A DNA stretch of 64,000 nt, taken from the NCBI RefSeq assembly GCF_014323665.1, contig NZ_JABVEB010000001.1, positions 310,001-374,000 on the forward strand, in the 5' to 3' direction. Under the pieces are notes generated by a model. That model worked only from the letters and a program-made list of their open reading frames with translations. It was not told where the DNA came from and did no database searches. The position numbers and the translations under genes were made by a program. Every line of letters begins with the position of its first letter. Position 1 is the first letter of the stretch. This document shows, in pieces, positions 16,437 through 25,254 of the stretch. This DNA comes from Actinomadura sp. HBU206391. Its GTDB lineage: Bacteria; Actinomycetota; Actinomycetes; Streptosporangiales; Streptosporangiaceae.

Positions 16437-17189
16437 ATGATCAAGCCATCGATCGCCGTCACCCGCGTGGTCAACTCCTGCGTGCTGCTGGAATTGGACG
16501 GCCATGTCGTACTCACCGACCCGTGGTTCACGCAGCGGTGGTGGTTGCGCCGTGGAGAGCCTCTGGGCCTGCGGCTTCAGGACCTGCCGCCGCTCGCCGC
16601 CATCGTCGTCACCAACCTGGCCACCAATCATTGGGACCTGCGCGCGCTGCGCTCTCTGCCGGCCAAGGAGAGCACACCGCTGTACGTGCCCACCTCGGGC
16701 ATGGCCCGCCGCGCCAGGGCGCTGGGCTTCCTGCGCGCCGAGCGGCTCGGCTGGGGCCGATCCCGCGACATCGCCCCCGGTGTCTCCATGCGGGTCGTTC
16801 CCTCCGGGCGGACGCTGGTGTGGCCCAACAACGCCTATGTATTCGATTCGGCGGGCGGCCGGGTGTTCTTCGGCGGTGAGATCGCCGAAGTCGCGCCATT
16901 GGAGCGGTACCGGGCCGAGCAGCCTTCGGTGGACCTCGCCCTGCTGCCGGTCAACGGGTTGCGGCCGCCCTTGGGCCCGCGCATGGTGATGGGTCCGAAG
17001 CAGGCCGTCGCCGGGTCGTCCGTGCTCGGCGCGCGGGTGCTGGTCCCGGTGCACGATGCCCACGGAGACGACCTGCTGTCGCGACTGTTCCGCACCAGCG
17101 GAAACGCCTCGGACGCCGTGCGGCTGGCCGGCCCGGATCTGCTTGTAACAGATCTGCCGACCGGTGAGCGGTGGGAGCTGCCGTGTTGA
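16437..17189 (+). CDS. Metallo-beta-lactamase-fold protein with degenerate metal motif
   Basis: A 250-residue protein of the UlaG-like metallo-hydrolase shape. It begins with the two-strand signature (VNSCVLLELDGHVVLTDPW) and has the later PVHDAHGDD loop. Where active members have HxHxDH it reads NLATNHWD, so the first two histidines and the aspartate are missing and only one histidine remains. The protein may bind metal poorly or have another role. It is divergent from the MerR gene and probably under its control. The start is the ATG before IKPSIAV. Confidence 0.8.
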   Translation: MIKPSIAVTRVVNSCVLLELDGHVVLTDPWFTQRWWLRRGEPLGLRLQDLPPLAAIVVTNLATNHWDLRALRSLPAKESTPLYVPTSGMARRARALGFLRAERLGWGRSRDIAPGVSMRVVPSGRTLVWPNNAYVFDSAGGRVFFGGEIAEVAPLERYRAEQPSVDLALLPVNGLRPPLGPRMVMGPKQAVAGSSVLGARVLVPVHDAHGDDLLSRLFRTSGNASDAVRLAGPDLLVTDLPTGERWELPC

Positions 17190-17356
17190 ACCTGCGCCGA
17201 CAGGGCGGGTTCACCGCATTCATGGAGAGGGCACGTGGCCTGAGACGCGACTTCGACCCCACGTACACGGAGGCCGGGCACTGGATGCCCGAGGATCGCC
17301 GGTCACCTGAGGTCGCCGTCGCGCTCGGCGGGCGGCCGGAGGTCAGGGCAGTTTAG
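17183..17356 (+). CDS. Small hypothetical protein coupled to the MBL-fold gene
   Basis: A 57-codon frame starting at GTG inside the end of the preceding gene, with GGGAG five bases ahead. The product is basic at its N-terminus and has a DFDPTYTEAGHW segment. Its end overlaps the convergent ABM gene. Coupling and a good ribosome site support it, but there is no family match and codon bias alone is weak evidence. Confidence 0.4.
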   Translation: MLNLRRQGGFTAFMERARGLRRDFDPTYTEAGHWMPEDRRSPEVAVALGGRPEVRAV

Positions 17357-17642
17357 TCGCCAGCAGGTCGACCGGCCGGATGTCGGGTGGCGCGCTGAGC
17401 ATCGTCGGCGCGACCTCCATCAGGGCGGCCGCGATCTTTCCCTCCAGGTGGGCGTGGCGGCCGTCCTCATCGGCGAACGTGTCGAAGATGCCGAAGGTGG
17501 TCGGGCTCTCCCGGAAGGCGAACCAGGTCACCGTCTGCTCCTCCTCGCAGGCGAGCCGCAATGCGTACCGCAGCATGGTCTGGACTTCGGAGGCGTACTC
17601 CGGCTTGGCCTCGATGCGGGCCAGCAGGCCGATCGTCGTCAT
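17343..17642 (-). CDS. Antibiotic biosynthesis monooxygenase (ABM) domain protein
   Basis: A 99-residue single ABM domain. The N-terminal TIGLLARIEAKPEYASEV strand, the WFAFRESPTTFGIFDTFADEDGRHAH core and the LEGKIAAAL helix are typical of the dimeric ferredoxin-like quinol monooxygenase/heme-degrading fold. Cofactor-free oxygenation of a small aromatic or quinol is the usual role, but many members are uncharacterised. I chose the ATG at 17642; an alternative lies four codons upstream. It faces away from the GlxA-type regulator, which may control it. Confidence 0.88.
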   Translation of the reverse strand: MTTIGLLARIEAKPEYASEVQTMLRYALRLACEEEQTVTWFAFRESPTTFGIFDTFADEDGRHAHLEGKIAAALMEVAPTMLSAPPDIRPVDLLATKLP

Positions 17643-17745
17643 CACGCGTCCCATCTGTCGATGCCGGTGTCGGTCGTGACGACGTTATGGCCGCGTGGAT
17701 TTTTTATGGAGTGTCGGACACGACGAATCCGATACCGTTCCCGTC

Positions 17746-18705
17746 ATGAATGTGACCGTTCTGGCCATTGATGGGGTGTTCGACTCCGGGTTGTCCGGGA
17801 TCCTTGACGTTCTCCAGGTGGCCAACGGCATGCGCGGTGAGCTCCCGGTGCCGCCGCCGGAATGGAAGGTCACCACGGCGGGATTCCGCCGTCGGGTGCA
17901 CACCGGGCTTGGGCACGTGGTGAGCACCGCGCCGATCAGCGAGGCCGAGCACTGCGACCTGCTCATCGTGCCGGCGCTGGCGGAACGGCGTCCCGACGCC
18001 CTGATCGAGGAGGTCTCCGGGAGCGGAACGGTCGCCGTCCGGGCGCTGCTGGGGCGGGCACTCGCGCGGAAGACGCATGTCGCCTCGGCGTGCACCGGCA
18101 CGTTCCTGCTGGCCGAGGCCGGCGTGCTGGACGGGCGGCGGGCCACCACGGGCTGGTGGCTGGCGCCACTGTTCCGCAGCCGCTATCCCGCCGTGATCCT
18201 CGACCAGACGCGGATGGTGATCACTGCCGAGGGAGTGACCACCGCCGGTGCGGCGTTCGGGCACGTCGACCTCGCGCTGGCGGTGGTGCGCATGCGCAGT
18301 CCCGCGCTGGCGGACCTTGTCTCGCGCTATCTCGCCGTCGACGAACGTCCGTCCCAGGCCGTCTATACGATTTCCAGCGCGCTCGCGCAGAGCGATCCGA
18401 CCGTATCCGCCTTCGAGAGGTGGGCGCGTACGCACTTGGACGAACCGCTGAGCGTCGGCCGGGCGGCGCAGGCTCTCGGTGTCAGCGAACGCACGCTGCA
18501 ACGCTCCGTGCAGGCCACCCTCGGCACCTCTCCCGTGCGCTTCGTTCAGGATCTGCGGGTGGAGCAGGCCACCCACCTGCTCAGGACCACCGACCTCGCG
18601 CTGGAGACCATCGCGCGGCGAGTCGGGTACGAGAACGCCAACACCCTCCGCATCCTGCTCCGCGAACGTGCCGGCACGACCGCGGGCGCGCTGCGCCGGG
18701 GCTGA
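17746..18705 (+). CDS. GlxA-family AraC-type regulator with DJ-1/PfpI domain
   Basis: A 319-residue protein. The N-terminal half is a DJ-1/PfpI-like domain with the nucleophile-elbow cysteine in SACTGTFLLAEAG, and the C-terminal half is an AraC double helix-turn-helix (LGVSERTLQRSVQATLG, then IARRVGYENANTLRILL). The start is the ATG at 17746; a TAnnnT hexamer (17733-17738) sits seven bases before it, consistent with a leaderless message. It is divergent from the ABM monooxygenase, a common pairing for a local regulator. The ligand is unknown. Confidence 0.92.
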   Translation: MNVTVLAIDGVFDSGLSGILDVLQVANGMRGELPVPPPEWKVTTAGFRRRVHTGLGHVVSTAPISEAEHCDLLIVPALAERRPDALIEEVSGSGTVAVRALLGRALARKTHVASACTGTFLLAEAGVLDGRRATTGWWLAPLFRSRYPAVILDQTRMVITAEGVTTAGAAFGHVDLALAVVRMRSPALADLVSRYLAVDERPSQAVYTISSALAQSDPTVSAFERWARTHLDEPLSVGRAAQALGVSERTLQRSVQATLGTSPVRFVQDLRVEQATHLLRTTDLALETIARRVGYENANTLRILLRERAGTTAGALRRG

Positions 18706-18917
18706 CTCCGGGACTCGGCGACCGGCGACGGTTTCAGCGGCTACAGCGGCCGGTGGTCGTCACGCTTCGCGCCGAGCTGCTGAAGAAAGGCGCAAAGCCG
18801 TCCAGAGCCTCGGCGCACTCAGCTCGTCTCAGCCGGGCCACCAGTCGGCGCCACCGTGGCACGAGACGACGGCCGCTCAGCGCCATCCCACCAGGCGAGG
18901 ACCACGCGGGGTCACCT

Positions 18918-19553
18918 TCACTTCGCGGGCAGCACCTTCAGCAGTTCGGCCGCGAGCCGCTGCGCGGTGGCCCGCACGGTGGCGAGGTCGGTGCGCGGGT
19001 CGCCGTCGGGGAAGTCGGTGGTCTGGTAGATCACCTCGACCAGCAGCAGCCCGTCGCGGATCACCACCTCAGCGTTGCGGCTGGACTCGTCGGACGAGGT
19101 CTTGATCTTGGCCTCTGTGCCCAGGCCCGGCAATGGGGTGTACGGACCCCCGGTCGAGTCGTACCGCTCGTGGAACTGTCGGCGGGCCCCATCATTCTGT
19201 CCCCCGTAGGTGTCGGGGTCCGGGCGATGGGCCCGCAGAATCACCATGAGGCCGGGCCTAGATCCGGCCCTCGCCGTCTCGAATGTGCAGCCGACCTCGT
19301 TGCGGTCCACGGTGCGGCGGTCGAATTGCGGATGCGGAGCCGGCGTTCCGGGAAGGATGCCGCCTGGGAGCGCGGTGCAGAGATCGGGCAGCGGATCGTG
19401 CACGTCGGCGGCGCGGACCCGTTCGAAGAACAGCGTCGAGAGGTCGAGCCCGGTTAGGGAGAACATCAGGGTCATCGCGGTGAGGACGGTGGCCGACGAC
19501 ACCCAGATGGTCTCGGCGCGGGTCAGCGGGAGGGCCCTGCTCCGGCGGCTCAT
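18918..19553 (-). CDS. Hypothetical membrane-anchored protein
   Basis: A 211-residue protein with an N-terminal membrane segment (ETIWVSSATVLTAMTLMFSL, about residues 14-33) and an extracellular domain with two cysteines (DLCTALPG and VGCTFE). It is the second gene of a pair: its ATG overlaps the upstream stop as ATGA. Its fold resembles the extracellular part of its partner in having a cysteine after a short linker, a GC-F/W element and an acidic C-terminal helix. No family is recognised. The two are probably a cell-surface complex. Confidence 0.75.
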   Translation of the reverse strand: MSRRSRALPLTRAETIWVSSATVLTAMTLMFSLTGLDLSTLFFERVRAADVHDPLPDLCTALPGGILPGTPAPHPQFDRRTVDRNEVGCTFETARAGSRPGLMVILRAHRPDPDTYGGQNDGARRQFHERYDSTGGPYTPLPGLGTEAKIKTSSDESSRNAEVVIRDGLLLVEVIYQTTDFPDGDPRTDLATVRATAQRLAAELLKVLPAK

Positions 19554-20632
19554 GAGCGGCTCCCGTCGAGATTGGCGACGGCGGCCCGGATGGCTTCGGA
19601 CACCTGCTGCTCGGCTGCGGCGCGCGTCAGCCCGTACCCGCTACTGCGCAACTCCACCTCGACCTTGTAGCCGCCGGTCGACGCGCGGGCCGTGGCCTTG
19701 ACGGTGCCGGAGTCCAATGCCGACCAGAAGTAGCCGTCTGACTTCGGCACCGGATGGATCACATGCTTGGCCCGGTCGACCCGCCTGTCCTCCTTATGCG
19801 AGGTACGGGCGTAGTCGCCCGCGTACGAAACGGCCGACAGACTGAGCACCGCAACGTTCCGCTGCGTCTGGTCGTTCGGGCGCTGCCAGCGGCATCCCTC
19901 GCCGGGCCTCGTCGCACCCGATGAGTCGGTTCCGGCGGGGACGGAGCCGGGGATGATCCGCTGGGTCACCTCCGCCGGGATGAGCCGGCAGTTCAGCACG
20001 TCCGGCGGGCCGGTGAACAGACCTGAGAACAGCGCGATCACGACCGCCAAGTCGGCGGCGATCACGACCGCCGACAGGCCTGCGACCAGCGCCCGCCGGC
20101 GCATGGGGGGCACCGGCACCTTCCGGCCCGCCGCGACCTGGGCGGGGTCCAGGCCGGTGGCCTCCAGATGCCGCTGCTGCAGCTGCGTGAGCTTCTCGGA
20201 GATGCCGCGCCCCCGACGGCCGGCCGGCATCCGCACCCAGACCACGCCACCGTCGTTCAGATGCAGCACGGGCAGGACCCCGGCGGCGCCCCGATGCGCC
20301 TTGATCGCGGCGATGTCGTGCCAGGGCACAAAGGTCCGGCGTAGCAGCCGCCACGGCCTGCCGACCTCGCTACAGGTGATCCCGGCCCTGGTCACCACGG
20401 TCTTACTCCGGGCCTGCGTCACCAGGACCAGGCCGATCAGCGCCGTCAGCGCCGCCAGCGCCGGCCATCTGGCCCTGTTCTCGTAGGGGTCGTCGTCGAT
20501 CAGAGCGAAGATCAGCGGGGTGAGCAGCCCAGGCAGGACCAACGGCAAGAGCGGAATGGCCAAAACTCGAGCCAGCCGATGCGTCCACGGCACCGAGAAC
20601 TCGACGGTGTCGTGGGTGCTGTTGGGAACCAC
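19550..20632 (-). CDS. Hypothetical multi-domain membrane protein
   Basis: A 360-residue protein. Two N-terminal membrane helices are followed by a PH-like cytoplasmic part (FVPWHDIAAIKAHRG, later VWVRMPAGRRGRGISEKL). A third helix (ALVAGLSAVVIAADLAVVIALFSGL) leads to an extracellular domain with cysteines in VLNCRLIP and EGCRWQ. The extracellular part recalls that of the Ser/Thr kinases at 27-30 kb. I placed the start at the GTG before VPNSTHD, ten bases after AAGG; the frame is open upstream, so this is uncertain. It is co-translated with the next gene. Confidence 0.7.
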   Translation of the reverse strand: MVPNSTHDTVEFSVPWTHRLARVLAIPLLPLVLPGLLTPLIFALIDDDPYENRARWPALAALTALIGLVLVTQARSKTVVTRAGITCSEVGRPWRLLRRTFVPWHDIAAIKAHRGAAGVLPVLHLNDGGVVWVRMPAGRRGRGISEKLTQLQQRHLEATGLDPAQVAAGRKVPVPPMRRRALVAGLSAVVIAADLAVVIALFSGLFTGPPDVLNCRLIPAEVTQRIIPGSVPAGTDSSGATRPGEGCRWQRPNDQTQRNVAVLSLSAVSYAGDYARTSHKEDRRVDRAKHVIHPVPKSDGYFWSALDSGTVKATARASTGGYKVEVELRSSGYGLTRAAAEQQVSEAIRAAVANLDGSRS

Positions 20633-20729
20633 GGGGTACTCGCCTTCTCGGGTTATCGGCACCCTAGCGATCTTTCCGGGTCTGTGAGCTTCCCCTCGGG
20701 AAATGCGCCGTACCGAGACGAGATCCAGC

Positions 20730-20777
20730 GAGGACTTCGCCACGCTATGGCGCGACGTCGAAGCAGGCGCCCATGCG
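20730..20777 (+). pseudogene. Short remnant of a kinase extracellular domain
   Basis: Forty-eight bases closely match the second Ser/Thr kinase near 29985-30032 and read EDFATLWRDVEAGAHAL against EDFATLRRDIEAGAHAS there. No kinase or other part of the domain is present around it, so it is a decayed fragment of a paralogue. Confidence 0.55.
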
Positions 20778-20991
20778 TTGGTCACCCGGCCGAAACGGCC
20801 TCCTCGGTCATCCACGGTCCGGGAGGGCCGTCACCTTCGTCGGTGTTGATGAGCCGACCAGCAGGCAACGGAACCGACAGCGCCCGTTTACCGGCTCCGT
20901 CCGCGAATGGTTCGCGAGCTCGGCTGGAAACAGCTGTTGATCAGTCACGAAGGCACGATGAGGCGACGACAGGGCGGCGGTGGGGTGGTTT

Positions 20992-21708
20992 TCAGCCCTG
21001 GCCTCGGCCGGTATTGCCGTATCTCGCGTTTTGCGGAGGGTGGAGGCCTGCCGGCCAGCCGGGTGACGGATGTGCACCTGGTCCCCAGCTCACGTCCTGA
21101 ACCGGGTTTCCGCGCATCGACGTCTGATCTCTGCTTCCGGAGACCGCCGCCCTGAGCTTGCCGATGCCGTAGAGGACGTAACCGAAGGCCAGTACGCCTG
21201 TCAGGAAGGCGAGCACGATGCCGGCGAAGTCCGCGTCATTCGGGTCGAGAAATGGATAGAGCGGCAGGCCGTCGCCGACATAAGCGACGTAGAACACCAG
21301 GTATGCCAGCGGCATCGCGAGCCATGTGATCGGGAACCACCAGCGGACGTTCCGCTGGTCGCTCCCCACCGCGATCCAGTCGATCAGGACGACCAGTGGC
21401 GTGAGCAAGTGCTCGAAAAGACTCGAGGTATCGCTGAGGTCGCCGCTGAGCATGGTGAGAAAGGCCACGCTCACCAGCGCCAGCAGCACGGTCGTCGCAC
21501 CACGCAGCCACGGCGTACGAGGCTCGTGACGCCGGCCGCGCGTGAACAACGGATAGACCAGCAGCGCGACGTAGACAATGGCGGCGACCAGGCTCGCGAA
21601 CTGACTGAGGTACTGCAACTGGCCGAAGCCTCCGCCCGGCACGGTACTGATGCCCACGAGCGCGAAGGCGACGATCAGGAGACGCCACAGGCTGAGCAAG
21701 ATCAACAT
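20992..21708 (-). CDS. Pr6Pr-family membrane protein
   Basis: A 238-residue protein with about six transmembrane helices and a short hydrophilic, proline-rich C-terminal tail. The DWIAVGS element, the WL-MPLAYLVFY helix and the YPFLDP loop match the Pr6Pr family (six-TM proteins of unknown function in actinobacteria). It stands alone; the start is the ATG at 21708, which begins directly in a hydrophobic helix. No ligand or transport role can be assigned. Confidence 0.82.
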   Translation of the reverse strand: MLILLSLWRLLIVAFALVGISTVPGGGFGQLQYLSQFASLVAAIVYVALLVYPLFTRGRRHEPRTPWLRGATTVLLALVSVAFLTMLSGDLSDTSSLFEHLLTPLVVLIDWIAVGSDQRNVRWWFPITWLAMPLAYLVFYVAYVGDGLPLYPFLDPNDADFAGIVLAFLTGVLAFGYVLYGIGKLRAAVSGSRDQTSMRGNPVQDVSWGPGAHPSPGWPAGLHPPQNARYGNTGRGQG

Positions 21709-21808
21709 TGTTCCGTTCCCCCTCGCCGCGATACTCGGCTGTTGATCATAGGGCCTATTCGCGTGGGCCGTTCGGCTTCACGAGTCGGTGTGAGGCTTCA
21801 GGGAATGT

Positions 21809-22246
21809 TTAACGTTGTCGTTGAGATGGCGCTTTTCGCAGCTCAACCGGCTCATCACGGCTTGAGTCCACATAGATCGCTGGCCGGTGGCTGGCCACCA
21901 ACGTGGATCGCCCACTCTGAGAAGGAATCAGCGGCACCGACCTGGAAGAAGACGTTCGGGTTCCACCCGATGACCGCGCCCCAGCGACGGTGGTGAGTAC
22001 TGCGTCGGCCACTGTCAGAACGTCATGAGGCAAGAGTTGGCCCTGCATACCTCCTGCCATACCAACATCCTTGCCGATTAGGTACACAGAGTTACCACAA
22101 ACTTGCCGAACGGCCTTTGGCAGCTCGGTCAAGCGGAGTGCGAAGACGTTTCTGTATGACGTCGTTGCTGGGAAAATCATTTCATCAACCAGAGATCCTT
22201 TGGGCGGTAAGCCGTGATGAGCCCGCTGAGCTGCGGCGACTGCCAT
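21809..22246 (-). CDS. Uncertain hypothetical protein, possibly a decayed gene
   Basis: A 145-codon frame. The first 90 codons look protein-like (GSLVDEMIFPATTSYRNVF, VYLIGKDVGMAGGMQG), while the C-terminal third is serine- and arginine-rich and looks out of frame, suggesting a frameshifted remnant. It lies at the left edge of the lower-GC cluster. I do not recognise it. A weak frame in the 710-bp gap between Pr6Pr and HIT1 is the only coding signal there. Confidence 0.35.
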   Translation of the reverse strand: MAVAAAQRAHHGLPPKGSLVDEMIFPATTSYRNVFALRLTELPKAVRQVCGNSVYLIGKDVGMAGGMQGQLLPHDVLTVADAVLTTVAGARSSGGTRTSSSRSVPLIPSQSGRSTLVASHRPAIYVDSSRDEPVELRKAPSQRQR

Positions 22247-22422
22247 GCCGCTGGTGAGGCGTGCAACCGGACACTCATGGCGAAGCTCATGCTCGCCTCT
22301 AAGGTCTCTCTGCGGGAGGTCGATTACTCTCCAGTGGAGTGATGCAACCGACTCCGTACCGCTGCTACATCAGGCAGACTACGAGCACGGACCCACCCGC
22401 ATCTCTTGAGGAGATCCGACCC

Positions 22423-22965
22423 ATGTCCGGTGCAGGTACGCGACCAGGCCAGCGAAACCGGATAAAGGTGCTCATACTACTCACGCATCTACCGGGCCTA
22501 GTGCGGAAAATCTACTCTAAACGGCTTGGGGCGGTCGCGCCGTCCCGACAAACCCACCAGGTAGACCCTCAGATGGGTGACTGTATCTTCTGCCTCCGCG
22601 AGGATCCTGCACTTAACACCATCGTATGCCAGAACACCACCTTTTTTGCAAGGTATGACAACTATCCATCCGCACCGGGCCACGTACAAGTAGTCTCTAA
22701 AAGGCACGCTGAATCTTTCTTCGATCTTACTGACCAGGAACTCCTGGACGCTTACGCACTGATTCTCGAAGCTCGAAAAAAGTTGGTCGAAGAGCATGAT
22801 CCACCGGATGGATACACGATCGGCGTGAACGAAGGCCGCGCTGCGGGCCGCAGTGTCGACCACCTCCATATCCATCTGATTCCGAGATACTTTGGCGATG
22901 TCAAGGACGCAAGAGGGGGCATCCGCCAGGCGACGCCCAACTGGGATCCGGACAGTTGGAAATAG
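22423..22965 (+). CDS. HIT-family nucleotide hydrolase or transferase (HIT1)
   Basis: A 180-residue protein with a complete HIT domain: a CIFC zinc pair, the YDNYPSAPGHVQVVSKRHAESF strand-loop, and the catalytic triad HLHIHLIP at the C-terminus, followed by GGIRQ. HIT enzymes hydrolyse or transfer nucleotides through a phospho-histidine intermediate. I chose the ATG at 22423 because GAGGAG lies nine bases before it; the HIT domain itself would start at the ATG at 22573. It converges with the methyltransferase gene six bases away. It is one of two HIT proteins in this cluster. Confidence 0.88.
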   Translation: MSGAGTRPGQRNRIKVLILLTHLPGLVRKIYSKRLGAVAPSRQTHQVDPQMGDCIFCLREDPALNTIVCQNTTFFARYDNYPSAPGHVQVVSKRHAESFFDLTDQELLDAYALILEARKKLVEEHDPPDGYTIGVNEGRAAGRSVDHLHIHLIPRYFGDVKDARGGIRQATPNWDPDSWK

Positions 22966-22971
22966 GCTCGG

Positions 22972-23646
22972 CTACTTTTGGCCGATCGCGACGAACCAAT
23001 CCTTCCGGCCTGTGTCCCGAATCCGTACGCGGCGGAAGCCCACCCGCTTCATCTGGGAAGCGAAATCCCCGGGGTCGACAAGTGTGAACCAGCGGCGTCC
23101 TGCCAGGGTGCCACCCACTCTCCAGCCCTCACCTGCTCCGGCGCGCATGCTGATGGCGGCGACCCCTCCTCCTGGCGCCAGCGTTCTGAAGATCTCGGAA
23201 AGAGCCCTCGTGATCGCGGCCGAGGGTAGGTGCAAGAGGCTTCCTGAAGCCCAGACTCCGCCGAACCGGTCAGCCGGAAAGGGAAGTTCGAGCAGGTCAA
23301 GACGAACGAAATGCAGATCGCGAGCTTGACTGGACGACCGTGACCGTGCGCACTGCAGCATGGACATCCCGAAGTCTGCGGCCACGGTCTGCCGGCCAAG
23401 ATCTGCCAGCAGCCTGCTGTCTCGGCCGCCGCCACAGCCTAGGTCCAGTACCGGAAGCCCTAGAGGTAGCATCTTCTCAAATGTCAATACTTCGTCTCTG
23501 AGTCCCGGAAAATTGCCATATTCGTCGGTGGCGTCAGCGTATTCACCCGCCATCTCGTCATATGTACCGCAGGTCGCAACTGTGATCGCCTTTGGATCCG
23601 TGGGGCCATGGTGGATTTGGCCCGACTCAAACATTTTCGAATCCAT
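22972..23646 (-). CDS. Class I SAM-dependent methyltransferase
   Basis: A 224-residue methyltransferase of the Methyltransf_11/25 kind. Motif I is VLDLGCGGGRDS, the acidic motif II is TVAADFG, and the motif IV/post region is VRLDLLELPFPADRFGGVWASGSLLHL. It probably methylates a small molecule. It overlaps the upstream membrane protein by 20 bp, so the two form an operon. Sequence before the ATG at 23646 gives no strong ribosome site; the ATG at 23634 is an alternative. The substrate is unknown, and the link to the HIT and ThiL-like genes is inferred from proximity. Confidence 0.88.
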   Translation of the reverse strand: MDSKMFESGQIHHGPTDPKAITVATCGTYDEMAGEYADATDEYGNFPGLRDEVLTFEKMLPLGLPVLDLGCGGGRDSRLLADLGRQTVAADFGMSMLQCARSRSSSQARDLHFVRLDLLELPFPADRFGGVWASGSLLHLPSAAITRALSEIFRTLAPGGGVAAISMRAGAGEGWRVGGTLAGRRWFTLVDPGDFASQMKRVGFRRVRIRDTGRKDWFVAIGQK

Positions 23647-24394
23647 CCTGGCTGATTATCGTGCAGAGGGCGTTGAGCTCGTGCCACATCCGGTGGCAGT
23701 TCAATTCATCATATCCATGTGCCGCATCGAAGCTGATGCAGCCGACGAAGCTCGAGCGGGCATTTCTGATCGGACTGGCAAAGACCGCGCCCCGATGGCT
23801 GAATCGGTCGAAATCTTCCCAAGAAAAGCCCATGACAGCCTGTCTGCCATGCTCCTGCCGGTATGTTGCGAAACTTTGCTGGTCTGTCAATATAGTGACG
23901 AGCTGCTCGACGTTCTTGCTCACTTCCTGATTGAGCTGCCAGCACAGCCCGACGACGCCCACACCACGTGTCGGCCGGATCGTTCGGGTCGCCGGGGTGG
24001 AACCGAGCCGGTAGGTTGCGACCCTGCGGAGCTCGCCTTGCACTGGATGCTTCAGCGTGTGCTTCTTCTTCCAGATGTGCAGACCTGGGTCACTGATGGG
24101 AACCGGTGGGTTCGCTGCCGTGCCCAGCGAAATGAGCTGCCCGAATGCCGTGAGGATCTGCCTTCTCATCGTGACCCGCTGGGCGAGCGTACCCCTACGG
24201 GAATAGGTCTCGAAGGGGCTCAGAATTGCGAACACCCCGGCCAGGATGGTGAGGCCGATAAGTAAGAATGCCCGGCCTTCGCCGAGAGAATCCCAAAACG
24301 ATTTGGATGGAAGCTCATACTGTTTGCTCGCCAGCGCGACGGTGGCCAGCAGGATCACGCTTCGATCCAGGCTCCGGGCCACGGCCGAACGCAT
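23627..24394 (-). CDS. Membrane protein with GAF-like sensor domain
   Basis: A 255-residue protein. Two hydrophobic segments near the N-terminus (SVILLATVALAS, then AFLLIGLTILAGVFAIL) are followed by a basic linker and a C-terminal domain. The GVGVVGLCWQLNQEV, FASPIRNARSSFVGCISFDA layout resembles a GAF domain. It may sense a small ligand at the membrane. GGAG lies eight bases before the ATG at 24394. It is first in a two-gene operon with the methyltransferase, divergent from HIT2. Confidence 0.65.
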   Translation of the reverse strand: MRSAVARSLDRSVILLATVALASKQYELPSKSFWDSLGEGRAFLLIGLTILAGVFAILSPFETYSRRGTLAQRVTMRRQILTAFGQLISLGTAANPPVPISDPGLHIWKKKHTLKHPVQGELRRVATYRLGSTPATRTIRPTRGVGVVGLCWQLNQEVSKNVEQLVTILTDQQSFATYRQEHGRQAVMGFSWEDFDRFSHRGAVFASPIRNARSSFVGCISFDAAHGYDELNCHRMWHELNALCTIISQDGFENV

Positions 24395-24544
24395 CACCCA
24401 GACTCCAATCTTGAGGCTTACTGATTAGCCTAGGGTGTGCTTCAATGTAACTCACATGTCGCGCGGCAGTAAGTACTTTGACTCTTGGCGTTACGGCTAA
24501 CCCGTAAATGGTAGACATGTCGCTCCGGAATTGGCTGGTACACG

Positions 24545-25222
24545 ATGTCCGAATCAGGAGTTCGCTCTTGTGTTGGCGCGGACCTCTGTCAAGAGCTGTC
24601 CGGTGCGACCGACACCGACTTCACGCGCACGTATCAGGGAGATCCTGACAGCAGAATCATCTGCCGTAGCGACAACCTCACGTTGCTGGCTGACATGTCA
24701 CCTCTGGTGGTCGGCCATCTGCTACTAGCTTCAAACGATCATTATTTCAGCTTCGGAGAGGCCGTCCGCGATCATGTGGAAGAGGTCAAGGGCTTACTTG
24801 GCGGGATATTCGACCAGTATGCAGAGACATTCAGTGAGCCGGTTATCATGGAACACGGATCATCGCAGGTGATGGAGGGTTCGGGGTGTATTACACACGC
24901 TCATATCCACATTCTCCCTCTGCAACTGGACGCCGTGCACAGGGTCATGACCCAGGATGGCTTGATCGCTTCGGAGTTAAGTGATCTAAGGGACCTAAAA
25001 GATCTAGGGGACCGGGGACTGCCGTACTTCTATTGCAGCGACAGGGCGAGGCATCGTGTGTATGGTGTGGCGCGCGCGATGCGTCGGCAGTATTTGAGAT
25101 CAGTGGCTGGTCTGTTACTCGGGATCGCCGACCCGGAGTGGGATTACGCTGTTGTAGTACGTAAAGATCTCCTTAGAATCACACTTAATCGGACGGCCGG
25201 CTGGCACATAATTCCGTATTAG
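24545..25222 (+). CDS. HIT-like protein (HIT2)
   Basis: A 225-residue protein with the HIT elements SPLVVGHLLLASNDHYFSFGE and the histidine triad HAHIHILPL near residue 119. An unusual C-terminal half follows (RARHRVYGVARAMRRQYLRSV, then DWDYAVV-like strands). The extra domain is not typical of small HIT hydrolases and resembles a second, degenerate HIT half. The gene starts at an ATG after 150 bp of AT-rich divergent promoter region. The ThiL-like gene follows 33 bases downstream on the same strand. Confidence 0.8.
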   Translation: MSESGVRSCVGADLCQELSGATDTDFTRTYQGDPDSRIICRSDNLTLLADMSPLVVGHLLLASNDHYFSFGEAVRDHVEEVKGLLGGIFDQYAETFSEPVIMEHGSSQVMEGSGCITHAHIHILPLQLDAVHRVMTQDGLIASELSDLRDLKDLGDRGLPYFYCSDRARHRVYGVARAMRRQYLRSVAGLLLGIADPEWDYAVVVRKDLLRITLNRTAGWHIIPY

Positions 25223-25254
25223 GGAAGACCCGTCACAGAGAGGCGAATCCCGAC

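Noticed and set aside
14547..17189. P450, MerR and MBL-fold genes as a biosynthetic cluster
   Set aside because: They are separated by relics of other genes and lack core biosynthetic enzymes; proximity is not enough.
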